A stretch of DNA of 64,000 nucleotides from Pseudobutyrivibrio ruminis CF1b (GTDB lineage: Bacteria > Bacillota > Clostridia > Lachnospirales > Lachnospiraceae), in the NCBI RefSeq assembly GCF_000424005.1, contig NZ_AUJB01000003.1, positions 1 through 64,000 on the forward strand. The letters run 5' to 3'. The first letter of the stretch is position 1. Every line of letters starts with the position of its first letter. The notes below the pieces were generated by a model, which made no database searches, was not told where the DNA came from, and was given only the letters and a program-made list of their open reading frames with translations. The position numbers were made by a program, and so were the translations under genes. Of the stretch, positions 50,071-59,740 are shown piece by piece.

Positions 50071-50228
50071 CACCTCCTTTGCAGTTCCTTTTGTCTACAC
50101 TTGGAGGTGCACTATGCACGTCTCATATGTAGCAGCGGGATGCGACCATAAAACCGCGGATAAAACCTTCGTCCAAATGACAACTCCCTGTTCATCTGGC
50201 ACTTAACGCTTTACAGTCTACTCTGCAT
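50071..50228 (-). promoter_or_regulatory. Tetrahydrofolate riboswitch with Shine-Dalgarno masking
   Basis: The minus-strand leader of folT has the conserved THF-I pieces in order: AGAGTAGAC, GCGTTAAGTG, then GGACGAA, CCGCGGT and GCATCCCGCTGC; GCAG at the 5' end (about 50226) and CTGC (about 50131) close P1. Downstream, TGCACCTCC (50103-50111) is the exact complement of GGAGGTGCA (50071-50079), which includes the folT ribosome-binding site. A competing hairpin GTGCA-N3-TGCAC (within 50108-50120) can sequester the masking strand. Control is therefore probably at translation. Confidence 0.85.
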
Positions 50229-50272
50229 TTGTTTTTTTTGATTATAAGTGTCTTATGAGATAAATGCAATAA

Positions 50273-51949
50273 TTATTTTATTGTAATGTTACCCTTTGTT
50301 GTACCGTAATCCTTAGCAGTGATTGTTCCACCAAGCTTTGTCTGTACGTATTCCATTACAGCTTCGTCCATTACGATACCTGTATCAAACTGGTTCTTTG
50401 AATTCGCAAATGCGTAATATGTGTCACCACCTGCAGCTACGAAATTGTTTGTAACAACAGCGTATGTATCTGTAGCAGAGAACTTCTTACCATTGATGCT
50501 GTCAATTGTAACTCTGCCGATAGCAGCTGGCTTGTAGTATGTAGAATCTGGATAAGCCTCACCCTGTGCAAATGGAACTGCAGTGTTTACAGTGAACTTG
50601 ATTCCTGAAACCTGTGGGAATCCACCGATTGCATCTGGTGTGCAGTATGTGCTGGCCTCAAGAGCCTCAAGAAGCTCAGAACCCTTTACATAAACTACAG
50701 CTACAGTATTTCCAAATGGAAGAACTGTGTTAAGATCCTTCTTTGTTACGCTACCTGCGCTAATAGAAGCACGGATACCACCACCATTTGTTACAGCAAC
50801 AATGTGATCCTCAGGTACTGTGATAGCACCCTTCTCCTTTGTTACCTTCCAAATAAGTGCATCTGTAATTAAGTCGCCAAGGTTTGTCTCCTGTGTACGT
50901 ACACCAGGAGCCTTCTTTCCGTTAAGGTCTACCTCAGACTTAGCAAACTCAACACCGTACTCAGCGTCAACTGCATCTTCGATTGTCTTATCAACTGCAG
51001 AGATGAATGTATCCTTGATGATACCGTCATCTAACTTAACGAGGTACATATCCTCGATTTTCTTTGAAGCATTGTCGATTACAACAACACCTGCTGTCTC
51101 AAGCTTTGTACCTGTAGACTGGATTGGCTCATCACCTGGCTCGTTAGGATCTGCATCCTTGAGAGACATAAGTGTGTGTGAATGACCATCGATTACTAAA
51201 TCAATACCTGTTGTGTTAGCAAGCATATCAACACTTCTGTGTCCATCAGGCGCTGACTCCTCATCAACACCAAGGTGGCTAAGGCAAACAACAAGGTCAA
51301 CTCCCTGAGCCTTAAGAGCCTCTACCTGTGACTGAGCGCATGTGTAAATATCGCTCTTTGAAAGGAACTTAACACCCTTGATTGTTGCAGGATTAACCTT
51401 TGTCTGTGTCTCTGGTGTCTCAAGACCAAAGAAACCAATCTTTAATCCAGAAGGTGTTGTGAAAACAGTATTTGCATCAAAAAGATTCTTTCCCTTAGCA
51501 TCTACTACGTCTGCGCAAACTACCTTGAACTTAGCATTTGAAAGGTTGTACTTAAGCTGAGCATAACCATAATCAAATTCGTGATTTCCAAGTGTTACAA
51601 CATCGTATCCCATGGCATTCATCATGTTGATGGCATACATACCCTTTGTTGAACTAACGTAAGGTGTTCCCTGGCTGAAATCACCTGCATCTGTAAGAAT
51701 AACATCAGCGCCTCTTGCCTTGAGCTCATTTCTAAGAGCTGCAAGCTGTGAGTACTTATCAATTGCACCGTGAACATCGTTTGAGTGAATGATAAGTGTC
51801 TTGCCAGACAAATCCTTTGAGATCTGTGGCATAATCTTGTACTCAGCCTCATAAGCATAAGCCTTGGCTGGAGTAAATCCCATGGTAACTACCATGGCAG
51901 CTGCGAGGACAAATGTACCAATCCTCTTTAAACCATTTAACTTTTTCAT
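50273..51949 (-). CDS. Secreted 5'-nucleotidase / metallophosphatase
   Basis: A 558-residue secreted enzyme with a signal peptide (MKKLNGLKRIGTFVLAAAMVVTMGFTPAKAYA as separate n-, h- and c-regions). The metallophosphoesterase half has IIHSNDVHG, TDAGDFSQG, TLGNHEFDYG and VDGHSH metal ligands; the C-terminal nucleotidase domain has NGGGIR and PFGN. It should release nucleosides and phosphate outside the cell. No anchor or cell-wall motif follows. Monocistronic. Confidence 0.9.
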   Translation of the reverse strand: MKKLNGLKRIGTFVLAAAMVVTMGFTPAKAYAYEAEYKIMPQISKDLSGKTLIIHSNDVHGAIDKYSQLAALRNELKARGADVILTDAGDFSQGTPYVSSTKGMYAINMMNAMGYDVVTLGNHEFDYGYAQLKYNLSNAKFKVVCADVVDAKGKNLFDANTVFTTPSGLKIGFFGLETPETQTKVNPATIKGVKFLSKSDIYTCAQSQVEALKAQGVDLVVCLSHLGVDEESAPDGHRSVDMLANTTGIDLVIDGHSHTLMSLKDADPNEPGDEPIQSTGTKLETAGVVVIDNASKKIEDMYLVKLDDGIIKDTFISAVDKTIEDAVDAEYGVEFAKSEVDLNGKKAPGVRTQETNLGDLITDALIWKVTKEKGAITVPEDHIVAVTNGGGIRASISAGSVTKKDLNTVLPFGNTVAVVYVKGSELLEALEASTYCTPDAIGGFPQVSGIKFTVNTAVPFAQGEAYPDSTYYKPAAIGRVTIDSINGKKFSATDTYAVVTNNFVAAGGDTYYAFANSKNQFDTGIVMDEAVMEYVQTKLGGTITAKDYGTTKGNITIK

Positions 51950-52037
51950 TATTACCCTCCTTATAAAAAATCTCTCTAATCACAATTATATCCATTTTTA
52001 ATAAAAAGGGTAGATTCTATTTATACGTATTTACGAA

Positions 52038-52565
52038 TTATTCTTTGTCTCTTCCCAGAAATCTCATTTTACTCTTGCTGGTAAAATGTGGGTTCTTTGG
52101 ATTGTAAATCTTATGGGTTCCGCTGTTATCTTTAAGGATAATAGATTCAGGCTCATCGTCATCCTTACTTTCAGCCTTTCTTCTTTTGGCCAGATCCTTA
52201 TTGACCTCTTCCAGCTCACCTTTTATTCTGACCATTTCCTTTGCCATGGCCTTCATGACGCTCAATACAGTACTGGCATTTTCCTTGCTTATGAAATCTG
52301 CCATATCAGATTCCTCCAGGCGAATCAGCTTCATATCGGTCTGGGCAACCACAGTATAATTGTCCGGTCTCTTTGTGAGCATGCCATATGCACCAAAACA
52401 ATTTCCCACTCCAAACTTGTCGATTAAGGTTTCCTCTTTCGTGCCGTAGCCTGTGTACATATATGCTCTACCAGACAAAATTACATACAAATATTTATCC
52501 GGCTGTCGCTCCACTACTATCTTCATCCCCTGAGGTGCCACTAAAAGTTTATCTGTATTTGCCAT
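52038..52565 (-). CDS. Cyclic nucleotide-binding-domain protein without HTH
   Basis: A 175-residue protein with a Crp-type beta-roll (YLYVILSGRAYMY, GNCFGAYGMLTKRPDNYTVVAQTDMKLIRL), a coiled-coil helix (about 105-130) and a charged tail with KRRKAES. There is no DNA-binding domain, and the R of the cAMP-binding RxA motif is not evident, so ligand is unknown. GGGGAGG ribosome-binding site. It follows the xylanase terminator. Confidence 0.75.
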   Translation of the reverse strand: MANTDKLLVAPQGMKIVVERQPDKYLYVILSGRAYMYTGYGTKEETLIDKFGVGNCFGAYGMLTKRPDNYTVVAQTDMKLIRLEESDMADFISKENASTVLSVMKAMAKEMVRIKGELEEVNKDLAKRRKAESKDDDEPESIILKDNSGTHKIYNPKNPHFTSKSKMRFLGRDKE

Positions 52566-52614
52566 GTAACCTCCCCCATTTTCCTTCCAGCATTTTCTTT
52601 ATTATACAACAAAA

Positions 52615-52638
52615 GGGCCCTATGTCTCCATAGAGCCC
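52615..52638 (-). terminator. Terminator of the xylanase gene
   Basis: Stem GGGCCCTATG/CATAGAGCCC (one mismatch) with a TCTC loop, followed on the minus strand by TTTTGTTG. Confidence 0.8.
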
Positions 52639-52660
52639 AAGAGTATCTGGGAAAACTTTA

Positions 52661-55600
52661 TTATTTTGTAAATACGATAACAAGTCTTGTGCCAAAGAAT
52701 GGATCTTTACCACGAACCTGACAGATACCTGTTCCAAGGAATCTGCAGTATACACACATGTATGCTTCGTAATCCTTACCATCCTTAAGTGTTACAGTTG
52801 TACCCTTCTTTACGCCGAAGTAAGAAGCCTCATCGTTTGCGTTAACCTTAAACTTCATGCCTAATGTTACGCGGTTTGTCTTCTTATTCCACTTTACGTT
52901 TCTGTCGTTAACAGCTACGCGAAGGACATGTACCTGTGCGTCAGCGATCACATCAAGTGCAACCACCTTCTCACCTGTAAAGTTAGTACCAGTAGCTCTA
53001 ACAACTGCGTAGTACTGTCCATCACCATTTGATGCAAATGCTGGAAGCTTATTCATCTCCTTGCCATTTTCACCAAGCTTGTATGTAACAGTGTAATCGT
53101 TCTTAGAAACTTTCTTACCGTTGAACTTAACAGTTACGTTAGGTGTTGTAGCCTTCTTCTTCTCCTTTAAGTTCTTTGGTGCTTCGAACTCAAATGCCTC
53201 ACCAGCGAAATCAGCTGCTGAAATTGTGAAGTTAGCCTTAAGCTCACCTTCGTACTCGCCCTTAAGCTTAACGATTACTGTTGGAAGTGACTCATCGAAG
53301 TCCTCTCCCATTCCTGAGCTAACCTTTGTTGCTGCGTTCTTGTTATTCTTGTATGAAACCTTGTAATCGATGCCCTTAACTAATGTCTTGTCACCAACTA
53401 CTACAACTACTTCTGGCTTAAGAGCCTTTCCTGTGTAAACTACATCATCAACAAGTGAGATTGCAGGAACTTCCTCAACTGGCTCCTCTGGCTCTACCTC
53501 AGCATCAGCAAGTGTAACCTCACCGTATACTCTAGGTGCGCTCCAGCCGTTACCAGTCTCATCATACCATGTTCTTGTACCGATACGTCCACCGTTAGCA
53601 CCATCGTTGATCTGAAGATCAAGACCGATTGCTGTGCCAACTTCTGGTGTAATATCTGTCCAAGCAAATGCTGCCTCTACCATGTAGCCATCATCTGTTA
53701 ATGTAACAGCGTGCTCACAGTTCTCCTCAAGGCACTTTGTACCATTGAAGCTTGTCTCATTTAAGTAGTTAATTCTGTACTGCTTGTCGTCATCCTCGAA
53801 TGCATCTGACTTATTGTTGTTCTCATCGATAAATACTTCTACAGAATCCTTCTCGTGAACTGCCTCTGCAGTAGCATCAAGAACATCATCCTTTACGTTC
53901 ATAAGAACATAAAGCTTGTTCTCATCCCAGAGAACCTTAGCTGAAGCTGTTGCGTTTGGATGTGTTCCGCCAGTGATTGTAAGTGGTACCTCCTTAGCGT
54001 TATCCCAAACCTTATCAACTTCACCATCAACAGAAGGTGTACCCTTTACAACTGACATATATGGCTTGCAAAGAGCCTTTGCAAAGTACTTGCTTCCCTC
54101 ATCCTGTGTAAGTCTTACGTTGTTGTATGCGTGCTGACCTTCAGTATCTGTTACAACTACATCCATTGCGAACTTAGCTGAAGGAGCAAACTCTGCAGGT
54201 CCTTCGATTGAAAGTACGCACTCACCGTTCTCATCAAATGCAGCCTCAGCTGTCTGAACCTCAGCGCCATCAGCCATAGCCTGAGCAAAATCAACATAAA
54301 GCTTTGCAGATGTAGCACCAGCTGCCTTAACCTTTACAGAAACCTTCTTACCATCCCATACTGGAACAAAGCTGTACTCTGTACCATCGATAGAGATGTT
54401 CTTACCATGAGCGAATGGATCGCTACCAACAGCCTGAACTACTGTAAGGCTATTGATTGCTGGCTCGAGCTTTGTAGGATCTACAAGTGCCCAGTAAGCT
54501 GGCTTAGCCTTGTACTCTCCGTCGAAGAGAAGTGGCACCTGCTTCTGACGTCCGTTTGCGCCACCACCAACGCTACTGCTTGTCTGAAGCCATGAGTTAG
54601 GATCGATTACACCCCAAACTGTAAAGCCGTTTACATCGATACCAGGCTGTGCATCAATTTCCTTGTATGCATCATAAACATCCTTGTATCTGTAAGCTTC
54701 CTTTGTGTACTCAGCAGAAAGCTCTGCGTCTGTACCTCCAAAGTCTGAGCTGCACTTGAAGTCAAGCTCTGTTACCTGAATCTTTCCAACAATCTTTCCG
54801 TATCTGATACCGCAGTCAACAATCTTCTGCTTTGTAGGACCCTGCATATTGTGGTGTCCCTGCATACCATATCCAGAAATTCTTGTAGGAAGAACAGAAT
54901 CCTTCTCATGCTTCTTTACGCTCTCAAGTAACTGAGCGATTGCATCTGGCTTGTTGCCTGAGCACTCATTGTAATCATTGTAATAAAGCTCAAGCTTATC
55001 CTGTCCCATCTCATGTGCATAGTAGTTTGCAAATCTAAACGCATTAAGGATGTAATCTGGAGCATCCTCCTTGCTTCCTGTGCCATAAATTCTAGCCCAG
55101 TTAGATCTCTCACTTGGATCTGCACTTCTGTATGTTCCTGTGCTATCTGAACATGCCTCATTTACAACATCCCATCCGTAGAACATATCCTTGTACTCAG
55201 ATGCGAATACATGCTCAAATACACTCTTAATGAACCACTCATGACGAAGTGTCATCTCCTCTGGAGATACCCATGCACCATTAGGATCATAGTTTTCTTT
55301 AAAGAACCACTCAGGTGTCTGTGAATGCCATGTAAGTACATGACCTCTTACTTTAATCTGGTCATCTGGATGCTCATCATTCCAATCCTTTAATAACTCA
55401 AGCATCTTTTCTGGACGAGAGAAGTCCATCTTTGGAACCTTCATGTTCTCGTGCTTAACACCCTTAGCATCTGTCCATGTTTCCTCAACAATCTGACCAT
55501 CATATGGCTTGTCATTGTTGTAGCCAAAGAGTGAATCTGGCTTGAACTCATTGCCAAATGTAACTGCGTTGAAATGCTTCTCTACAAGGTCCATAAGAGC

Positions 55601-56455
55601 CTTATCAGAGATTTCTGAAAGCATGATAGCTGCACCTGTGTAAGAATCCTTACCAAGACCCTTGTCAGATGAAACATAGTCCTTTAGGTCTGGAATATCC
55701 CACTCGATTTCAGTCTTCTCTTCTTCCTCTGTCACCTCAGATGGTGTTGGGAAATCATCCTTTGAGCCTTTTAAAGTAAGTGTAATGCTTGTGATAGTAT
55801 AATTTGCGCCGCCATCAGCTGTAGTCATCAAACCAATACCATCAAAATCCTGATTATCACTATTTTCAATAACATTTGTACCATAAGCTGGCTTAATCTC
55901 TTCGCCTTCGTTGCGAAGCTTGACAGAAAAGTAATTAACATCACCTTTCTTGATATTTACCTTTACTGACTTAACCTGCTTACCTGTAATACCTTCTGGT
56001 AAACCTAAAACCTTTTCAGCATACTGTCCACTATAGGAAATCTTAAAAGCGCCACCACTGACAGTAATGTCAGTTCCCCATGAGCCGCCTTTGTTATAGT
56101 CCCTATCAAAATCAATCATAGGATATGTGATTTCACATTCCTCATTTGACTCTTCCTCAGCTTCTTCATCCTCAGCAGGATTTGCTGCTTCTTCAGACTC
56201 TTCCTTAACCCCATCAGAGTCCTCATCTTTAGCTTTGTCTGCCTTGTCAGATTCTACTGTTTCTTCTGTTTCTTTTTCAACGTCATCAGAATCCGCTGTT
56301 TCTTCTGCCTTTGATTCTGTGTCCCCTTCTACAGCTACGGTAGCATCATCCACTTCTGTCGCGTGAACAGATGGTGGAACTACAGATGTAGCCATCATTG
56401 CAGAGATTGCAACGAGGGACAAGAATCTGTAAAGTTTTCTTTTTACCATTCCCAT
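52661..56455 (-). CDS. Secreted GH10 endo-beta-1,4-xylanase with CBM9
   Basis: A 1264-residue secreted multidomain enzyme. A signal peptide (to about 32) is followed by an acidic low-complexity region (33-105), a carbohydrate-binding-like beta domain (about 105-235), the GH10 catalytic barrel (about 250-660), a CBM9 module (about 800-1000) and C-terminal Ig-like repeats (YTGKALKPEV, GIDYKVSYKNN). In GH10 the acid/base is in WDVVNEA and the nucleophile in KIQVTELDF; RGHVLTWHSQTPEWFF and YYNDYNE are also conserved. It cuts xylan backbones outside the cell. No membrane anchor or LPXTG is seen; the repeats may bind the wall. GGAG lies 5 nt before the ATG. Confidence 0.93.
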   Translation of the reverse strand: MGMVKRKLYRFLSLVAISAMMATSVVPPSVHATEVDDATVAVEGDTESKAEETADSDDVEKETEETVESDKADKAKDEDSDGVKEESEEAANPAEDEEAEEESNEECEITYPMIDFDRDYNKGGSWGTDITVSGGAFKISYSGQYAEKVLGLPEGITGKQVKSVKVNIKKGDVNYFSVKLRNEGEEIKPAYGTNVIENSDNQDFDGIGLMTTADGGANYTITSITLTLKGSKDDFPTPSEVTEEEEKTEIEWDIPDLKDYVSSDKGLGKDSYTGAAIMLSEISDKALMDLVEKHFNAVTFGNEFKPDSLFGYNNDKPYDGQIVEETWTDAKGVKHENMKVPKMDFSRPEKMLELLKDWNDEHPDDQIKVRGHVLTWHSQTPEWFFKENYDPNGAWVSPEEMTLRHEWFIKSVFEHVFASEYKDMFYGWDVVNEACSDSTGTYRSADPSERSNWARIYGTGSKEDAPDYILNAFRFANYYAHEMGQDKLELYYNDYNECSGNKPDAIAQLLESVKKHEKDSVLPTRISGYGMQGHHNMQGPTKQKIVDCGIRYGKIVGKIQVTELDFKCSSDFGGTDAELSAEYTKEAYRYKDVYDAYKEIDAQPGIDVNGFTVWGVIDPNSWLQTSSSVGGGANGRQKQVPLLFDGEYKAKPAYWALVDPTKLEPAINSLTVVQAVGSDPFAHGKNISIDGTEYSFVPVWDGKKVSVKVKAAGATSAKLYVDFAQAMADGAEVQTAEAAFDENGECVLSIEGPAEFAPSAKFAMDVVVTDTEGQHAYNNVRLTQDEGSKYFAKALCKPYMSVVKGTPSVDGEVDKVWDNAKEVPLTITGGTHPNATASAKVLWDENKLYVLMNVKDDVLDATAEAVHEKDSVEVFIDENNNKSDAFEDDDKQYRINYLNETSFNGTKCLEENCEHAVTLTDDGYMVEAAFAWTDITPEVGTAIGLDLQINDGANGGRIGTRTWYDETGNGWSAPRVYGEVTLADAEVEPEEPVEEVPAISLVDDVVYTGKALKPEVVVVVGDKTLVKGIDYKVSYKNNKNAATKVSSGMGEDFDESLPTVIVKLKGEYEGELKANFTISAADFAGEAFEFEAPKNLKEKKKATTPNVTVKFNGKKVSKNDYTVTYKLGENGKEMNKLPAFASNGDGQYYAVVRATGTNFTGEKVVALDVIADAQVHVLRVAVNDRNVKWNKKTNRVTLGMKFKVNANDEASYFGVKKGTTVTLKDGKDYEAYMCVYCRFLGTGICQVRGKDPFFGTRLVIVFTK

Positions 56456-56480
56456 ATATTCTCCTTTTTTTTGATAATTG

Positions 56481-56563
56481 AAGAACTGCCATTTAAAATT
56501 GCCTTCGGCAATGGGCAGTTCTTGATATCAAGGCATCTCCCCTAAAGGGTCCCCCCTTGATAT
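56481..56563 (-). promoter_or_regulatory. Structured leader of the xylanase gene
   Basis: Two strong hairpins precede the xylanase start. The first (56525-56563) pairs ATATCAAGG with CCTTGATAT. The second (56481-56523) pairs AAGAACTGCC with GGCAGTTCTT and contains an inner ATTGCC-TTC-GGCAAT. The second ends about 16 bp before the ribosome-binding site and lacks a T-run, so it is not a usual terminator. A CCGGCCGG palindrome lies just upstream (about 56569-56576). Confidence 0.5.
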
Positions 56564-56612
56564 ATGCACCGGCCGGTAATTTTATAATACATGGGAGAAA
56601 CATAAAAAAAGA

Positions 56613-56637
56613 GGGGATAATCTATAGGATTATCCCC
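56613..56637 (-). terminator. Terminator of the GH115 gene
   Basis: Perfect stem GGGGATAATC/GATTATCCCC with a 5-nt loop, followed on the minus strand by TCTTTTTTT. Confidence 0.88.
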
Positions 56638-56689
56638 CACAAAATATATGTCGTCTTTTATTCTACTTGATGTATAGTGTTTTCTTGTT

Positions 56690-59581
56690 TTATAATATGT
56701 AATTCTTGCTTTCTTTAGGCCCCAAATATGATTTACGAATCTCTGTGTTAGGATTCCAAAGTACAATCTTTTCTATTACTACTGCTGGGTCTATTGCTGA
56801 AAGTGAAATTTCATTCAATCCCTTCTTAAGGGCAAGCTTACACTCTCCAACATGAATATTATCAAGTACCCCCACTCTCCAACTAGCTGACTTCCATGGA
56901 TCAAAGCCCTTATCTGGAATAGTATTTACAGCAATTCTGTCTGCTCCATTTGCAGCCACACCTATAGAAAGCTTTCCATGGTACACTACCGGATTTGATG
57001 CCGCAGCATAAATCTGGCAGGTATACTCACCATCCTCGGCAGCAAAAACCTTATAAGAAAGTACTGGTGCATCCTCAGTATTATCAAATCTAATATTTTG
57101 AGGATAAGCCTTCATACCACTAAGAGTACGACCAAAGCCTTTTATCTCTTTATATTCTGCAAGCTTAGAACTCTTATTTGAAGCACAATGAGCGGCTTCT
57201 ATAGATATAACACCATTTCCCTCTAAGAAGCAGTTTTCCTTTACTTCAGATAAATCCAGTGTTGATACTTCTACCTGAATCTCCACTACTGGTACGCTTG
57301 TACAATTCTCAGACTCGTCTGCTACCACTTCACCATTATCTACGTATATACGAATCATAGCATTTGGCTTGTGATCCCACTTATCCTTTAATATCTTGAC
57401 CTTATAATTATTTGAAACATCTGTGTGTCCAGCCTCATTCTTTGAAAGAGTTTCTCCAGTAGATAAATCTGTTATCTCTATCCAATCACCCTCCCAGTCA
57501 ATATGGTATTCAAGTGCGCGTAATCCACCGTTTGCCACTTCAAATTCACCAAGCTTATTTGATTCAAAGCATAGTGGCATTTTTAGTACATGTCTTGTCC
57601 AACGATGAGCACAAGTGTAGTCAGTCTGATTAACAACACTAACAATCAATCTTGGATCCCTTACTGGATTAACATAGTGGCTTATTGGGAGTTGACACTG
57701 CTCATCATTCCAATGGATAAATCCAATATGATAAACAGACTGCATATGATTCCATTTGCCATTATTTCTTGTGTGGAATTCATCAGTAAGGCCGCGCTCT
57801 CTTTCAATACATTCTGTAATCAGTTTTGCATATTCATTAGCCTTAGTTTTATGCTGTTTAGCATATAGCTCATTTAAGCCACTGTAAATCTGCATTTTAT
57901 TGATTTCAGCAACTGCATTAACTGGGTAATAAACCTCCTGGAAGAAGCATTCCTCCAAATCAGTTCCTTTTACCTTTTGATACAAATCTTCTGATTTTTC
58001 AGTTGCTTCGTATATACGATTTAATATATGGCGAGCTTCATTTTCATGACATGGATGATAGTGGTCATGATGAAGGGCCTCTGGTCTTCTTCTACCGTTC
58101 CACTTAGTATACTCTGTAGCAAGTTCTGCAGCCTGTACACCCACATCATCCTTAAAGCCAAGTTTATTGAAAAACTGTAATGTATACTCATCTGTTTTAT
58201 TGATTGCTTTTGTGCCCCACTTATCGAAATCATAAGCTAAATCTATGAAATAGCTAAGTGGAAGCTCCTGGTTTTTAATATCTCCTACATTAACAATCCA
58301 TGCTGAGCGGATGCCATAATCATAGGCCATAGTCATCTGCTCCCACACCTTTGTAAGTGGAGATGAATTTATCCAAAGATAAGAAACAGGCTCACCAAAA
58401 TAATCGAAGTGATAATACATTCCAAATCCGCCCGGCTTCTTTCTAAGCTCCTCATCAGGAAGTGTTCTAACATTTGCGAAATTGTCATCGCAAAGCATCA
58501 TAATATCATTATCAAGGACATCCCAATCTTTAAGTCCCTTTGTATTTTCATCACCGAAGTAGTAATCCTCTACCTCCTTGTAAATTGCAAGAAGCTGTGG
58601 ATGCTCAGATGGAGCATACTTGGCGATGAGCTCCTTCTGCTTTGTGATTGCCTTTTTCAAAACATTTATATTGTCCTCAAGAGTGGCATCCTCAGGCATA
58701 AGGTAAGAATCGTTCTCTCCTCGCATACCAATGGTGATTAGATTTTCAAAGTCCTTATTTCTAATAAGACCATCCTTCCAAAATTCTGTTATACCCTCGG
58801 CATTTGAAAGGAAGCTCCAATCAGTACCGTACTGAGGATTATCTCTTCTTAATGTTTGAAACTCCTGTCCTGAACGACAGCATGGCTCATGGTGAGATGC
58901 CCCCATTATTACACCCATCTCATTTGCAAGCTGAGCGTTTTCGATGTGATCTAATGTAAAATCAGAGCGCCACATTGCAGGCCATAGGTAATTGCCCTTT
59001 AATCTAAGAAGAAGCTCAAAAATCTTCTCATACAATTCTGGACATGGTCTGATGCTTCCGAACTTTTCTCTTGCCCAATTGCCAAAGCATGGCTGCTCAT
59101 CATTTATGAAAAAGCCTCTATATTTTACTGATGGCTCCTTAGACACCCTGCAGATGCTCTCATCAAGAACCACCTGACTTAGTCTTTTTACCTTTGCATC
59201 AGCCCAATAATACCATGGTGATACTCCCATTTTTTCTGAAATGCTAAACATTCCATAGATGGCGCCTCTCTTGTCACTGCCTACGATGGCAAGAATCTTC
59301 TGGCCAGCATTTTCACATAAGAAAATACCGTAGACTTCTCTTTTTCCTTTTATCTCACTGACATCAATACCAAGCTTTCCCACATATGGGCTTTCACAAT
59401 GTCCCACGTAAATTACATATTCATCACCTGGAAGCGCCTTTACTATTTCTGGAGTCACCCCGGAAACTCTGTTTATATCCTTGGCAAATATTCCAGTCAT
59501 CTTTTCCAGACCGAATATGCCATTATCCTCTAAAAATATAGGTGCCGCTTTTTTCTCTTTAAGTAATACAAAATCTGCCAT
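56690..59581 (-). CDS. GH115 alpha-glucuronidase
   Basis: A 963-residue glycoside hydrolase of family 115, which removes (4-O-methyl)glucuronic acid from xylan and xylo-oligosaccharides. Typical segments are GSDKRGAIYGMFSISEKMGVSPWYYWAD as separate motifs, KYRGFFINDEQPCFGNWA, GNYLWPAMW, MGASHHEPC and IGMRGENDS. No signal peptide, so it works inside the cell on imported acidic oligomers. GGGAGA precedes the ATG. It is upstream of the xylanase on the same strand but separated by a terminator, so the two are regulated apart. A dyad GTATAC-TA-GTATAG lies about 30 bp upstream. Confidence 0.92.
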   Translation of the reverse strand: MADFVLLKEKKAAPIFLEDNGIFGLEKMTGIFAKDINRVSGVTPEIVKALPGDEYVIYVGHCESPYVGKLGIDVSEIKGKREVYGIFLCENAGQKILAIVGSDKRGAIYGMFSISEKMGVSPWYYWADAKVKRLSQVVLDESICRVSKEPSVKYRGFFINDEQPCFGNWAREKFGSIRPCPELYEKIFELLLRLKGNYLWPAMWRSDFTLDHIENAQLANEMGVIMGASHHEPCCRSGQEFQTLRRDNPQYGTDWSFLSNAEGITEFWKDGLIRNKDFENLITIGMRGENDSYLMPEDATLEDNINVLKKAITKQKELIAKYAPSEHPQLLAIYKEVEDYYFGDENTKGLKDWDVLDNDIMMLCDDNFANVRTLPDEELRKKPGGFGMYYHFDYFGEPVSYLWINSSPLTKVWEQMTMAYDYGIRSAWIVNVGDIKNQELPLSYFIDLAYDFDKWGTKAINKTDEYTLQFFNKLGFKDDVGVQAAELATEYTKWNGRRRPEALHHDHYHPCHENEARHILNRIYEATEKSEDLYQKVKGTDLEECFFQEVYYPVNAVAEINKMQIYSGLNELYAKQHKTKANEYAKLITECIERERGLTDEFHTRNNGKWNHMQSVYHIGFIHWNDEQCQLPISHYVNPVRDPRLIVSVVNQTDYTCAHRWTRHVLKMPLCFESNKLGEFEVANGGLRALEYHIDWEGDWIEITDLSTGETLSKNEAGHTDVSNNYKVKILKDKWDHKPNAMIRIYVDNGEVVADESENCTSVPVVEIQVEVSTLDLSEVKENCFLEGNGVISIEAAHCASNKSSKLAEYKEIKGFGRTLSGMKAYPQNIRFDNTEDAPVLSYKVFAAEDGEYTCQIYAAASNPVVYHGKLSIGVAANGADRIAVNTIPDKGFDPWKSASWRVGVLDNIHVGECKLALKKGLNEISLSAIDPAVVIEKIVLWNPNTEIRKSYLGPKESKNYIL

Positions 59582-59675
59582 GTCATTCTCCCATTTTTAA
59601 AACTTGTATACTAGTATAGCACAAAGGGTTTTATAAGAAAACTACTTTATACTATTTGATAATTATAAATAAAAA

Positions 59676-59707
59676 AGAGGTGATGGAAGGTCAAATCCAT
59701 CACCTCT
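59676..59707 (-). terminator. Terminator of the chemoreceptor gene
   Basis: Perfect 11-bp stem AGAGGTGATGG/CCATCACCTCT with a 10-nt loop, followed on the minus strand by TTTTTATT. Confidence 0.9.
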
Positions 59708-59740
59708 TAATAGGCTTTTTTTATTCTATTTACAATCGAG

